A DNA stretch of 64,000 nucleotides. Source: Hydrogenophilales bacterium 28-61-23 (GTDB lineage Bacteria > Pseudomonadota > Gammaproteobacteria > Burkholderiales > Thiobacillaceae). A program made the translations under genes and the position numbers. Location of the stretch: assembly GCA_002281555.1 (NCBI GenBank), contig NCGJ01000003.1:422192-486191 (forward strand). Direction: 5' to 3'. Below are positions 18,433 through 27,608 of this stretch, piece by piece (position 1 is the first letter of the stretch; each line of letters starts with the position of its first letter). Below the pieces are notes generated by a model. That model did no database searches. It saw only the letters and a list, made by a program, of their open reading frames with translations, and was not told where the DNA came from.

Positions 18433-19368
18433 ATGCCCCTATTCGCCTTCCTGATCGCCGCGTTGCTCGCGCTGCCCGGTCTTGCCCACGCCGACTTCCA
18501 GCCCAAAGCGGAGAAAGTCGTCGACAACGTTTATGCCATCGTCGGCCCGCTCGGCCAGCGCAGCAAGGACAACGACGGTTCCAACGCCAACTTCGGCTTC
18601 ATCGTCACCGCACAGGGTGTCATCCTGATCGACTCCGGCGCCAGCCGGCTGGGCGCGGAGAAGATTGCGGCGGCGATTGCCCAGGTCACCGACCAGCCGG
18701 TGCGTTGGGTCATCAACACCGGCAGCCAGGATCACCGCTGGCTGGGCAACGACTACTTCGCCGCGAAAGGGTCAACCCAAGGCGCGCGGATATTCGCCCT
18801 GAAACGCACCGCCGCCACGCAGGCGGAATTCGGCGCGCAGCACATGCAGATGCTGGCCGGCTTTCTCGGCGCGCGCCTCGACGGCACCCAACCCCTGCCC
18901 GCCACGACCTTGCTCGACGGCAACGAAGCGAGCGTCGAACTGGGCGGCGAAACGTTGACGCTGCGCTACACCGATGCGCATTTCCCAGGCGATGCCTGGG
19001 TCTGGCTGCCGAAACGCAACATCATGTTCACCGGCGATCTGGTTTACGTCGACCGCATCCTCGGCGTGCTGCCCTGGTCCAGCGTGAAAAACGGCCAGAA
19101 GGCTTTTCACGCACTGGAAGCGCTCAGCCCGAAATACATCGTCCCCGGTCACGGCGGCGTCTGCGATCTGGCCAAGGCGAAGCGCGATTCCGGCGATTAC
19201 GAGGACTTCCTCGCCAACGTGATCGGCAAGGCCGCGCGGGACATGGAACCGCTCGATGCCACGTTGAACAAGTACGCCGACCTGCCGCAGTTCAAGCATC
19301 TATACAACTTCAGCGACCTGCACCGGGCCAACATGAGCCGCGCGTTCGTCGAGTTCGAGGCGAACTGA
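18433..19368 (+). CDS. Exported metallo-beta-lactamase-fold protein with degenerate metal motif
   Basis: A 311-residue protein with a signal peptide (residues 1-20, cleavage after AHA) and an MBL fold related to the SoxH and quinoprotein-relay groups. The usual HxHxDH motif is replaced by NTGSQDH (residues 95-101): D100 and H101 remain but both earlier His are missing. Downstream ligands H183 (DAHFPGD), D202 (FTGDLVY) and H240 (VPGHGG) are kept, so only the second metal site looks complete. It is embedded in the arsenic operon between acr3 and the permease, which suggests a role in periplasmic arsenic or thiol chemistry, but this is inference. Confidence 0.8.
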   Translation: MPLFAFLIAALLALPGLAHADFQPKAEKVVDNVYAIVGPLGQRSKDNDGSNANFGFIVTAQGVILIDSGASRLGAEKIAAAIAQVTDQPVRWVINTGSQDHRWLGNDYFAAKGSTQGARIFALKRTAATQAEFGAQHMQMLAGFLGARLDGTQPLPATTLLDGNEASVELGGETLTLRYTDAHFPGDAWVWLPKRNIMFTGDLVYVDRILGVLPWSSVKNGQKAFHALEALSPKYIVPGHGGVCDLAKAKRDSGDYEDFLANVIGKAARDMEPLDATLNKYADLPQFKHLYNFSDLHRANMSRAFVEFEAN

Positions 19369-19427
19369 ACACATGCCCCAGTCACAACCTCGTCATGCCC
19401 GCATTCGCGGGAATAACGAATAACGCC

Positions 19428-20405
19428 ATGTTCGACGCCCTCGCATCTTTCCTCGTTTTCGACCTTGCCGGTTCTGTTTTTGCCAACATCGCGCCGGACT
19501 CCCGCCTCGGCATGGCGCTGCATTTCTTCGTCATGGACGTGGTGAAAATCCTCGTCCTGCTGACCACGGTGATCTACCTGATGGGCTGGCTGCGCGCGCT
19601 GTTCACCCCGGAACGGGTGCGCGCGCTGATGAAGGGCCGCTCCGGCCCCGGCGCGCGCCTGCTGGCGGTCGGCTTGGGCGCGGTGACGCCGTTCTGTTCC
19701 TGCTCGTCGATTCCGCTGTTCATCGGCTTCGTCGAGGCCGGCATTCCGTTAGGCGTCACGCTGTCGTTCCTGATCGCCAGCCCGATGGTCGATCTGGCCG
19801 CGATCGCGGTGCTGGTCGGCGTCATCGGCTGGAAGATCACCGCGATCTATGTCCTGACCGGCCTGACCATCGCCTTTGCCGGCGGTTACATCCTGCAAGC
19901 ATTCAGGCTGGAACGCTGGGTCGATGATTACGTCTGGAAAATCCACATGGGCGAGGCGCAACAGGCTGAACAGGACACCTCGCCGCGCGCCCGCCATGAC
20001 TACGCCTGGAACGAGGTACGCCAGATCGTCGGCCGCATCTGGAAATATGTGCTGATCGGCGTCGGCGTCGGCGCGGCCATCCACGGCTATGTGCCGGCCG
20101 ATTTCGTCGCCCGTATCGCCGGCGACGGCAGCGTGCTGTCGGTCATCGTCGCCGTGCTGGTCGGCGTGCCGATGTATTCCGACGCGGTCGGCATCATCCC
20201 GGTGGCGGAGGCGCTGCTGCTCAAGGGCGTGCCGGTCGGCACCGTGCTGGCTTTCATGATGGCGGTCATCGCGCTGTCGCTGCCGGAGATGTTGATCCTG
20301 CGCAAAGTGGTCAAGTGGCCGCTGCTCGGCATCTTCGCCGCCTATCTCGCCACCGCCTTTGTGGGCGTCGGCGTTCTGTTCAATGCTTTGAGGACTGTCT
20401 TATGA
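19428..20405 (+). CDS. ArsP-type permease (YraQ/DUF318 family), probable methylarsenical exporter
   Basis: A 325-residue inner-membrane protein with eight or so hydrophobic segments and the family motif PFCSCSSIPLFIGF, with C90 and C92, repeated in spirit near VPMYSDAVGIIPVAE. The DUF318 family includes ArsP, which exports trivalent methylated and aromatic arsenicals. The true start is ATG at 19428; the open frame extends further upstream only as antiframe of the MBL gene. Its place before an arsM methyltransferase supports the ArsP role. It overlaps the next gene by 4 bp. Copper, zinc or other substrates are possible for this family. Confidence 0.8.
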   Translation: MFDALASFLVFDLAGSVFANIAPDSRLGMALHFFVMDVVKILVLLTTVIYLMGWLRALFTPERVRALMKGRSGPGARLLAVGLGAVTPFCSCSSIPLFIGFVEAGIPLGVTLSFLIASPMVDLAAIAVLVGVIGWKITAIYVLTGLTIAFAGGYILQAFRLERWVDDYVWKIHMGEAQQAEQDTSPRARHDYAWNEVRQIVGRIWKYVLIGVGVGAAIHGYVPADFVARIAGDGSVLSVIVAVLVGVPMYSDAVGIIPVAEALLLKGVPVGTVLAFMMAVIALSLPEMLILRKVVKWPLLGIFAAYLATAFVGVGVLFNALRTVL

Positions 20406-20740
20406 GTGACTCGCACGCAAACCCGCTGCACCCCTCCATCGTCGCCCTGGTCTCGCTCGCCGCCAACATCGCGTCGAATCACCCGAAACAGGGTCTGTGC
20501 CAAGTCGACCGTCTGAAGGAATACGGCGTCTCGAAGGATCAGATCGACAGCGTGATCGAGATCGCCCGCCACATTCGCGACGAAGCCGCGCAAGCAATGG
20601 ACGCGAGTTTCGACGCGGCCTACTCTGAAACGATGCAACCGGCCAAACCCAAGTTGAAAGTCGACCCGTTCGCCAACATCGCCGTGCTGGAAGGCGGTTC
20701 CTGCTGCACGCCGACCAAGTCGGGCCAGTCCTGCTGCTGA
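20402..20740 (+). CDS. Small protein with C-terminal Cys-Cys pairs, arsenic-operon-specific
   Basis: A 112-residue protein of which residues about 12-75 are helical ([20 protein letters not shown] resembles a carboxymuconolactone decarboxylase/AhpD-like half-domain, but the CxxC active site is absent). The tail contains C101-C102 and C111-C112 in [13 protein letters not shown], plus C33. Adjacent cysteines suit binding of trivalent arsenic. Its start overlaps the permease stop by 4 bp, and arsM starts 8 bp after its end, so it is translated with them. I do not recognise a named family. It could deliver arsenite or methylarsenite to ArsM or the permease. Confidence 0.75.
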   Translation: MSDSHANPLHPSIVALVSLAANIASNHPKQGLCQVDRLKEYGVSKDQIDSVIEIARHIRDEAAQAMDASFDAAYSETMQPAKPKLKVDPFANIAVLEGGSCCTPTKSGQSCC

Positions 20741-20748
20741 GGCCTGAC

Positions 20749-21594
20749 ATGTCGCCCCTCCAGCACGACGACATCCGCCAGCAAGTCCGCAGCGCCTACG
20801 GCGCCGTGGCGCGCGCCGGCGATTCCACGCCGGCGACCGCCAGCGGCTGCTGCGTGCCGGCCTCGGGGTCGGCCGGCAGTTGTTGCGCGCCCTCCGAGCT
20901 ATCCGTCGCCGAACTGCTGTCGCGCGGCATCGGTTACAGCGCGGAAGAAACCGCCGCCGTGCCGGAGGGCGCCAACCTGGGCTTGGGCTGCGGCAATCCG
21001 CAGGCCATCGCCGCGCTGAAGCCGGGCGAATGCGTCATCGATCTGGGCAGTGGCGCCGGCTTCGACTGCTTTCTGGCCGCGCGCGCGGTCGGCGCAAGCG
21101 GCCGCGTCATCGGCGTCGACATGACGCCGGACATGATTTCCAAAGCCCGCGCCAATGCCGCAAAAGCCGGCTACGCCAACGTCGAATTCCGACTCGGCGA
21201 GATCGAACATCTTCCGGTGGCCGACGCCACGGCGGACGTGATCATTTCCAACTGTGTGATCAACCTGTCGCCGGACAAGGCTCAGGTATTCCGCGACGCT
21301 TTCCGGGCGCTGAAACCGGGCGGCCGCCTGGCCATCTCCGACATCGTGCTGACCGCCGAACTACCGCCGGCCATGCGGGCTGAAGTCGCCCTCTACACCG
21401 GCTGCGTGGCTGGTGCGGCCAATGTCGCCGACCTCGCGGCGATGATCGCCGCCGCCGGTTTCGTCGCTGTCCGCATCGCCCCCAAAGACGCCAGCCGCGA
21501 ATACATCCAGCACTGGGCGCCGGGACGCGGGGTCGAGAATTTCATCGCCTCCGCCAACATCGAAGCGGTCAAACCGCAGGAGCAATCCGCATGA
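20749..21594 (+). CDS. arsM: Arsenite S-adenosylmethionine methyltransferase
   Basis: A 281-residue ArsM. The SAM-binding motif is [17 protein letters not shown], and LGLGCGNP with C81, [12 protein letters not shown] with C169 and LYTGC with C219 give the arsenic-binding cysteines; an N-terminal region adds C34-C35 and C45-C46. It methylates arsenite stepwise to methyl- and dimethylarsenic species. Its product can be exported by the ArsP-type permease three genes upstream in the same operon. It overlaps the next gene (CxxC protein) by 4 bp. The C-terminal tail is short compared with eukaryotic AS3MT. Confidence 0.95.
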   Translation: MSPLQHDDIRQQVRSAYGAVARAGDSTPATASGCCVPASGSAGSCCAPSELSVAELLSRGIGYSAEETAAVPEGANLGLGCGNPQAIAALKPGECVIDLGSGAGFDCFLAARAVGASGRVIGVDMTPDMISKARANAAKAGYANVEFRLGEIEHLPVADATADVIISNCVINLSPDKAQVFRDAFRALKPGGRLAISDIVLTAELPPAMRAEVALYTGCVAGAANVADLAAMIAAAGFVAVRIAPKDASREYIQHWAPGRGVENFIASANIEAVKPQEQSA

Positions 21595-21821
21595 AAAACA
21601 TCAAAGTCCTCGGCAGCGGCTGCCGCAATTGCCAGACCACCTACCAGCTCATTCAGGACGCCGCCCGCGCGCGCGGCGTTGAAATCGAACTGGAAAAAAT
21701 CGAAGACATGGCCGCCATCCTCGGCTTTGGCGTCATGTCCACCCCCGGCGTCGTCATCGACGGCAAGGTCGTGCATGCCGGCGGCGTGCCGGATCGCAAG
21801 AAGGTGGAGAGCTGGTTGTAG
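21591..21821 (+). CDS. Small thioredoxin-family protein (redox-active disulfide protein 2 type)
   Basis: A 76-residue mini-thioredoxin with the active site GSGC11RNC14 at the N-terminal end of the first helix and the cis-proline motif [17 protein letters not shown]. This matches the redox-active disulfide protein 2 family (TIGR00412), often encoded with ArsP-type permeases and arsM. It may supply electrons to arsenate reductase or ArsM. It overlaps the arsM stop by 4 bp and ends the operon; the next gene is 80 bp away. Confidence 0.9.
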   Translation: MKNIKVLGSGCRNCQTTYQLIQDAARARGVEIELEKIEDMAAILGFGVMSTPGVVIDGKVVHAGGVPDRKKVESWL

Positions 21822-21901
21822 CTCGCGTTCGAAACAGATCGGTGCCGCACCGGCATTCCCGGTGTACCCTCAACGGCTTTCTCGAATTCCACGGAGTTAG
21901 C

Positions 21902-22942
21902 GTGTCTGCTGAACTGATCGACCCCGCCGTCGCCCCCCTCGTCGAACATCTGGCCGCCGCCTTCGTCGCGCGCGAGGCCTTGCTCAACCAATGCCACGCC
22001 GAATACACCGACGCTTATCGCCTGTTCCACGGCAGTGTCGAAGGTGAGCCTGGACTGACCGTCGACCGCTATGGCGAACTGCTCATCGCGCAGAGCTTTC
22101 ATCGCCCGCTCGACGCCGCGCAACTGGATGCGCTGGAAACCTTTTACGGCGAAGTCCTGCCCGGCCTGAGCCTGGTTTACAACGACCGCAGCCAGTCCAA
22201 TTCGCGCATCGCCAACCCGCTTTCAACCGACGAAATGGCCATCGCTACGCAGCCGCGCCAGTTCCAGGAGCTGGGCGTCAATTACCGCATCCAGGCGCGC
22301 CACGCCGGCCAGGACCCATGGCTGTTTCTGGACATGCGCGCGGGACGCAGACGGGTGATGCAAGAGGCCGCCGGCAAAACCGTGCTCAACCTGTTCGCGT
22401 ACACCTGTGGCATCGGCATCGCGGCGGCCAAAGCCGGCGCGCGCCTGGTGGTGAACGTCGATTTCGCCGAATCCAGCCTCGCCATCGGGCGCGAGAATGC
22501 GCGCCTGAACGAATTGCCGACCCGGCCGCGTTTCGTCAAAAGCGACTTCTTCGCTGCCGCCCGCCAGTTCTCCGGCATCGGCCAGCCAAAATTTGTGCGC
22601 GGCCGCAGCCTGCCGCCGTTCCCGAAACTGGAAAAGCAGGCTTTCGATCTGGTCTTTCTGGACCCGCCGCGCTACGCCAAGAGCCTGTTCGGCGTCGTCG
22701 ACGTGATCAACGATTACCCGGCCCTGTTCAAGCCCGCGCTGCTCAGCACGGCGGAGGCCGGCACGCTGATCTGTTGCAACAATGTCGCGGAAGTCGAGCG
22801 CGAAGCCTGGCTGGAGCAATTACAACGCAGCGCGGTCAAGGCCGGCCGTGAAATCCGCGCGTTCGAATGGATCGTCCCGGAAAGCGACTTCCCCAGCCCG
22901 GACGGGAATCCGCCGTTGAAAATCGTGTTGCTGCGGGTGTGA
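21902..22942 (+). CDS. Class I SAM-dependent methyltransferase, RlmI/RlmK-like
   Basis: A 346-residue enzyme resembling the C-terminal part of COG1092 rRNA methyltransferases. It has FLDMRAGRRRVMQ, the SAM-binding region NLFAYTCGIGIAAAKAGA, and the catalytic-type motif LVFLDPPRYAKS. Such proteins methylate C5 of cytosine or N7 of guanine in 23S rRNA; the exact target here is unknown. GTG at 21902 is chosen because a CGGAG box precedes it; a GTG at 21842 has no such box. The N-terminal PUA domain typical of RlmI is not obvious. Confidence 0.8.
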   Translation: MSAELIDPAVAPLVEHLAAAFVAREALLNQCHAEYTDAYRLFHGSVEGEPGLTVDRYGELLIAQSFHRPLDAAQLDALETFYGEVLPGLSLVYNDRSQSNSRIANPLSTDEMAIATQPRQFQELGVNYRIQARHAGQDPWLFLDMRAGRRRVMQEAAGKTVLNLFAYTCGIGIAAAKAGARLVVNVDFAESSLAIGRENARLNELPTRPRFVKSDFFAAARQFSGIGQPKFVRGRSLPPFPKLEKQAFDLVFLDPPRYAKSLFGVVDVINDYPALFKPALLSTAEAGTLICCNNVAEVEREAWLEQLQRSAVKAGREIRAFEWIVPESDFPSPDGNPPLKIVLLRV

Positions 22943-22946
22943 GCGG

Positions 22947-23999
22947 CTACCGGGCGGTGTCCGACCGATCCAGCATGGCTTCGATCATCGGCCCGACCGC
23001 ATCGCCATGCTGGCGAAACAACTCGATCATGCGCCCGGCCGCAGCTTGCCATTTCGCCCGGCCGACGTTGCCGACGCGATGCAGTTCGGCGCTGTCGCCG
23101 TTTTCCAGCCAGCCTTGATAGGCCACCGCAAGTTCGGGAAACAGCTTGCGGCGCATGCCGGTGAAATTGGCGAAAAAGAAATGCAGCGCGGCCGGATTGC
23201 CGCGCTCCAGCAAGCCGGGCAGCGTCGACAGGCAGTCGGCATAAAGATCGCGCACCGCTCGGGCCATGATCTCCGCGCGCGTCCGCATCAGCACGGCCAA
23301 CAACCGCGACCAGTCTTCGCCCAGTTCCACGCCGACGCGCGCCTCGCCCAGTTCATGCAGGATGACCGATTCGGTCTCGGTGGTTGTCATCGCCCGCAGC
23401 GACTCGGCCGGCGATAGCTGGAAGTCGTAACAGGCCACCGCGCGCGCCATCGCCCCGTTGCGATGGTTCCAGTTCCATTCCTCGTATTTTTCCCACAGCC
23501 AGCGCTGCAACGATTCGGTACGCACGAAGATCGTGTCGTCCAGCATCATGCCTGGCGGCGCGTCCAGATCGCGCGCGAATTCGCAGCCGGAAACATAAAC
23601 CTTGAAGCCCGCGCGCATTTCTTCGCGCAACAGGCTGCCGAGGAAGAAATGCGGCTTGCAGGCGCGCCCGAAACCGCCCGAATAGACCAGTCCATGCGGC
23701 GCCAGCTCGCGATTCGCCAGCGCCACTTCGAATGGGTCGATGCCGTTGCCGAGCAATGGCAGGGGTTCATAGGGCGCATTTTCGACCCCCTCCCATAACC
23801 GCTCGCGCTCATTCATCCAGTCGCCCACTTCGTTCTTGGGCACATCCCGGGTCAACGGAATCTCGTGTTCCCAGCGATAAAGCTCTCGCATCTTCAGCAA
23901 AAAAGTGCACAGCGTTAAATCGCCCGCGAACTGAGCGTCGGAAATGTGGCAGTTTTTCTGCACGGCACTGACAATCGCACCCAATCTGAGGTCATTCAT
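22947..23999 (-). CDS. Conserved hypothetical protein (Sfum_1244-like family)
   Basis: A 350-residue soluble protein without signal peptide or membrane segment. Stretches such as YSGGFGRACKPHFFLGSL and GCEFARDLDAPPGM recall a conserved family annotated as Sfum_1244 in beta- and deltaproteobacteria; this is from memory. Start ATG at 23999 is supported by a GGAG box seven bases upstream; two longer in-frame starts exist. It is convergent with the methyltransferase gene, with only 4 bp between stops, and divergent from the EVE gene. No function can be given. Confidence 0.65.
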   Translation of the reverse strand: MNDLRLGAIVSAVQKNCHISDAQFAGDLTLCTFLLKMRELYRWEHEIPLTRDVPKNEVGDWMNERERLWEGVENAPYEPLPLLGNGIDPFEVALANRELAPHGLVYSGGFGRACKPHFFLGSLLREEMRAGFKVYVSGCEFARDLDAPPGMMLDDTIFVRTESLQRWLWEKYEEWNWNHRNGAMARAVACYDFQLSPAESLRAMTTTETESVILHELGEARVGVELGEDWSRLLAVLMRTRAEIMARAVRDLYADCLSTLPGLLERGNPAALHFFFANFTGMRRKLFPELAVAYQGWLENGDSAELHRVGNVGRAKWQAAAGRMIELFRQHGDAVGPMIEAMLDRSDTAR

Positions 24000-24070
24000 C
24001 GCGGCTCTCCATGTCATACCCGAGTGATTTTGTCGGATTATGGCGCGCCCCATTTCAATTAGGAATCCAT

Positions 24071-24520
24071 ATGCGTTACTGGTTAATGAAATCCGAACCT
24101 TCCGAATACAGCATCGACGATCTGGCCCGCGATGGCGGCGTGGCCTGGTTTGGCGTGCGCAACTATCAGGCGCGCAATTTCATGCGCGATCAGATGCGGG
24201 TCGGCGACGGCGTGCTGTTTTATCACTCGACTTGCGCAGAACCGGGCATCGCCGGGCTGGCGGAAGTGAGTACCCTGGCTTATCCGGATGCGACGCAGTT
24301 CGATGCGAGCGGCAAATATTTCGACCCCAAAGCGACGCCGGAAAACCCGCGCTGGTTCAACGTGGAGGTGAAATTCGTCAAGAAGACGCGCTTGATCCCG
24401 CTGGCCGAGCTGCGCGATGCGCCGGAATTGGCGACCATGCGCATTCTGGCCAAAGGCAACCGGCTCTCGATTACGCCGGTCGATCCGGATGAATGGAATT
24501 TCATACAGCAACGCCTTTAG
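24071..24520 (+). CDS. EVE domain protein
   Basis: A 149-residue single-domain protein starting MRYWLMKSEPSEYSIDDL, with AWFGVRNYQARNFMRD and VGDGVLFYHS, characteristic of EVE domains (PUA-like fold). EVE proteins bind modified bases such as 5-methylcytosine derivatives in DNA or RNA. Bacterial single-domain forms like this are widespread and probably act in RNA or modified-nucleotide metabolism. ATG at 24071 follows an AGGA box; the longer frame upstream lacks family similarity. The TSUP gene starts 18 bp later. Confidence 0.93.
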   Translation: MRYWLMKSEPSEYSIDDLARDGGVAWFGVRNYQARNFMRDQMRVGDGVLFYHSTCAEPGIAGLAEVSTLAYPDATQFDASGKYFDPKATPENPRWFNVEVKFVKKTRLIPLAELRDAPELATMRILAKGNRLSITPVDPDEWNFIQQRL

Positions 24521-24538
24521 CCGCCGCACATCGCACGC

Positions 24539-25342
24539 GTGGACAGCTTCCTCGCTTTCTATTTCGGCCTCGGCCTGGTCACCGGTTTTGTCGCCGGCTT
24601 GCTGGGCGTGGGCGGTGGTTTGCTGATGGTGCCGGCGTTGATCTGGGCCTACGCGGAGCAGGGGTTTGCGCCGCAATACAACATTCATCTGGCGCTGGCC
24701 ACGTCGCTGGCGGTCATTGTGCCGACGGCTTTATCCAGCCTGCGCGCGCATCACGCCCACGGCGCGGTGGACTGGCGCGCGCTGCGCCGCATCGCGCCCG
24801 GCATTCTGTTGGGCACGCTGGTCGGCAGTCTGGCGGCGGCAAAGCTGCCCGACGGCGGACTGAAGATTTTCTTCACGCTGTTTCTGTTCTATGCGGCGAC
24901 GCAAATGCTGTTCGGCTTCAAGCCGCCGGCGTCGCGCCAGTTGCCCGGACTGGCCGGGATGACCTTGGCGGGCGGCCTGATCGGACTGGTGTCGAGCTGG
25001 GTGGGAATAGGCGGCGGCACCTTGTCGGTACCGTTTCTGACCTGGTGCAATACCGGCCTGCGCCGGGCGATAGGCACCTCTTCGGCCATCGGTTTGCCGA
25101 TTGCGCTGGCGGGCAGCGTGGGCTATGCGGTTTCCGGGCTGGGCGTAGCGAACCTTCCCGCCGCCAGCATCGGCTTCATTTATCTGCCGGCGCTGGCGTT
25201 CATCGCGTTGGGCAGTTGGCTGACCGCGCCATTGGGCGCGCGCGCAACCCATCGTTTGCCGGTGCAACACGTCAAAAGAATCTTCGCGGGCCTGCTCTAT
25301 CTGCTGGCTGTACGAATGGCCTATGGCCTATGGGCCGGATGA
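24539..25342 (+). CDS. TSUP-family permease (TauE/SafE-like)
   Basis: A 267-residue inner-membrane protein with about eight hydrophobic helices in two repeated halves, each with a glycine-rich loop: GLLGVGGGLLMVPAL near the N-terminus and WVGIGGGTLSVPFL in the second half. TSUP proteins export sulfite, sulfoacetate or related anions; the substrate here is not shown. It begins with GTG at 24539 directly after the EVE gene. A sulfur-related role would fit if the organism oxidises sulfur, but this is speculation. Confidence 0.9.
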   Translation: MDSFLAFYFGLGLVTGFVAGLLGVGGGLLMVPALIWAYAEQGFAPQYNIHLALATSLAVIVPTALSSLRAHHAHGAVDWRALRRIAPGILLGTLVGSLAAAKLPDGGLKIFFTLFLFYAATQMLFGFKPPASRQLPGLAGMTLAGGLIGLVSSWVGIGGGTLSVPFLTWCNTGLRRAIGTSSAIGLPIALAGSVGYAVSGLGVANLPAASIGFIYLPALAFIALGSWLTAPLGARATHRLPVQHVKRIFAGLLYLLAVRMAYGLWAG

Positions 25343-25386
25343 TCGAACAAATCACGCGCCCATAACCGGGAGCCGCGCTCCGGCCA

Positions 25387-26514
25387 TCAAACGATATTGA
25401 GATGATCCAGCCCGGCCAGCGGCCCTTCATTGCTGGCATCTTTGACGTGCAGCTTGATCTTCAGGCGCAGGTCGTTGAATGAATCGGCATTGCGCAACGC
25501 GTCTTCCGCGCTGACGACACCCGCGTTGTAAAGATCATAGAGCGATTGATCGAAAGTCTGCATGCCCATATCGCGTGAGCGGGACATGATGTCCTTCAAT
25601 TCGTCGAGACTGCCTTTCATGATCAAGTCGCTGACCAGCGGCGAATTGAGCATGATCTCCACCGCCGGAATGCGGCCTTTGTTGTCGGTGCGCGGCAGTA
25701 GACGCTGCGAAATGATCGCGCGCAAATTGAGCGACAGATCGAGCAACAATTGTTCGCGCCGTTCGCGCGGGAAGAAACTCAGGATGCGATCCAGTGCCTG
25801 GTTGGCGTTGTTGGCGTGGATGGTCGACAGGCACAGGTGGCCCGTTTCGGCGTAGGCCATGGCGTAATGCATGGTTTCGTGGTCGCGGATTTCGCCGATC
25901 AGAATCACGTCGGGGGCCTGGCGCATGGTGTTTTTCAGCGCTGATTCCCAGTCCAGCGTATCCATGCCGACTTCCCGCTGGGTCACGATGGACTTGCCGT
26001 GTTCATGGACGAATTCGATCGGGTCTTCCACCGTGATGATGTGATCCTGCGCGTTCTGGTTGCGATGCCCCACCATCGCCGCCAGCGTGGTCGACTTACC
26101 CGATCCGGTCGAACCGACGATGATCACCAGCCCGCGCGGCATCATGGTGATGTCTTTCAAACCAGGGGGCAGGTGCAGGTCTTCGAGCAGCGGAATCGTG
26201 GTGTTGATGTGGCGCATCACAATGCCGGTGCGGCCCTGCTGCTGAAACACATTGACCCGGAAACGGCCGACTTCGGGCTGATAAATAGCGAAGTTGGCCT
26301 CATGCGTGCTCGCGAACTCGGCCTGCTGTTTCTCACTCATCAGCACTTTGGCGAACATCATGCTGTCCGCGGGTGTCAGCGATTGCTTGGAAATGGGGTT
26401 GATTTTGCCATTGAGCTTGAGCGCGGGCGGGAAACCGGCCGTGATGAACAGGTCGGACGCCTTGCGCACGACCATGAAACGCAGCCATTCGTGGACTTGA
26501 GACAGATGGTGCAT
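25387..26514 (-). CDS. pilU: Type IV pilus retraction ATPase PilU
   Basis: A 375-residue secretion-type AAA ATPase of the PilT/PilU group. Walker A is GSTGSGKST at residues 134-142, followed by EDPIEFVHEHGKS (Asp box), GEIRDHETM (Walker B region) and the His box HLCLSTIHANN. PilU works with PilT in pilus retraction and twitching. It lies 3 bp downstream of pilT on the same strand. The long C-terminal segment beyond the ATPase core (to residue 375) distinguishes PilU from PilT. The start ATG at 26514 immediately follows the pilT stop. Confidence 0.96.
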   Translation of the reverse strand: MHHLSQVHEWLRFMVVRKASDLFITAGFPPALKLNGKINPISKQSLTPADSMMFAKVLMSEKQQAEFASTHEANFAIYQPEVGRFRVNVFQQQGRTGIVMRHINTTIPLLEDLHLPPGLKDITMMPRGLVIIVGSTGSGKSTTLAAMVGHRNQNAQDHIITVEDPIEFVHEHGKSIVTQREVGMDTLDWESALKNTMRQAPDVILIGEIRDHETMHYAMAYAETGHLCLSTIHANNANQALDRILSFFPRERREQLLLDLSLNLRAIISQRLLPRTDNKGRIPAVEIMLNSPLVSDLIMKGSLDELKDIMSRSRDMGMQTFDQSLYDLYNAGVVSAEDALRNADSFNDLRLKIKLHVKDASNEGPLAGLDHLNIV

Positions 26515-26517
26515 CGT

Positions 26518-27561
26518 TCAGCCCGGGAACATGTCCTTGTTGACCGCGATCGCGCGGGCGGCCGAGGAGTCGATCACATTGCGCCGCACCAGTTCGTTCA
26601 GGCCCTGATCCAGCGTCTGCATGCCAAGCGACTGGCCGGTCTGGATCGAGGAATACATCTGAGCCACCTTGTTTTCCCGGATCAGATTTCGGATCGCCGG
26701 CGTACCCAACATGATCTCGTGAACCGCCACCCGGCCGGTGCCGTCCTTGCGCTTGAGCAGAGTTTGCGAAATGACCGAGCGCAGCGATTCGGACAACATC
26801 GAACGCACCATTTCCTTTTCCGCCGCCGGGAACACGTCGACGATCCGGTCCACCGTCTTGGCGGCGGAGGAGGTGTGCAAGGTGCCGAACACCAGATGGC
26901 CGGTTTCGGCGGCGGTCAGCGCCAGGCGTATGGTTTCCAGGTCTCGCATTTCGCCGACCAGAATGACGTCCGGGTCTTCGCGCAGGGCGGAACGCAAGGC
27001 TTCGGAAAAACCATGCGTATGCGGACCCACCTCGCGCTGGTTGACCAGACACTTCTTGCTCTTGTGCACGAACTCGATCGGGTCTTCGATGGTCAGGATG
27101 TGGCCGTACTCTTTTTCGTTGACGTAATCGACCATCGCGGCGAGCGTGGTCGACTTTCCGGAGCCGGTCGGGCCGGTGACCACGACGATGCCGCGTGGCG
27201 TGTCGGCGATGTCCTTGAATATTTTCGGCGCTTCAAGCTGCTCCAGCGTCAACACCACGCTGGGAATGGTACGGAACACCGCGCCCGCGCCGCGTTCCTG
27301 ATTGAAGGCATTGACCCGGAAGCGCGCCACATCGCGCAGTTCGAACGAGAAATCGACCTCCAGTTGCGACTCATAGGCCTTGCGTTGCGAGTCGCTCATG
27401 ATGTCGTACACCATGGCGCGCACTTCCTGATTATTGAGCGCGGGCACGTTGATGCGACGAATATCGCCATGCACTCGAATCATCGGCGGCAGGCCGGCGG
27501 ACAGGTGAAGATCGGAGGCTTTGTTCTTGACCGAGAAGGCAAGAAGCTCGGAAATTTCCAT
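26518..27561 (-). CDS. pilT: Type IV pilus retraction ATPase PilT
   Basis: A 347-residue hexameric ATPase with Walker A GPTGSGKST at residues 130-138, EDPIEFVHKSKKC, GEMRDLETI and the AIRNLIREXK-type PilT signature seen as AIRNLIRENK near residue 270. It powers pilus retraction for twitching motility and DNA uptake. It is transcribed divergently from yggS across only 47 bp, and this pilT-pilU/yggS-proC arrangement is widespread in Proteobacteria. The 347-residue length is normal. Confidence 0.98.
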   Translation of the reverse strand: MEISELLAFSVKNKASDLHLSAGLPPMIRVHGDIRRINVPALNNQEVRAMVYDIMSDSQRKAYESQLEVDFSFELRDVARFRVNAFNQERGAGAVFRTIPSVVLTLEQLEAPKIFKDIADTPRGIVVVTGPTGSGKSTTLAAMVDYVNEKEYGHILTIEDPIEFVHKSKKCLVNQREVGPHTHGFSEALRSALREDPDVILVGEMRDLETIRLALTAAETGHLVFGTLHTSSAAKTVDRIVDVFPAAEKEMVRSMLSESLRSVISQTLLKRKDGTGRVAVHEIMLGTPAIRNLIRENKVAQMYSSIQTGQSLGMQTLDQGLNELVRRNVIDSSAARAIAVNKDMFPG

Positions 27562-27608
27562 TACAATTCCCAGAGTTACGTGATTATTAAGAGGGGGCGC
27601 GGGGCATT

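Noticed and set aside
18705..19427. Upstream extension of the permease frame
   Set aside because: This part is antiframe of the MBL gene; the membrane protein starts at 19428.
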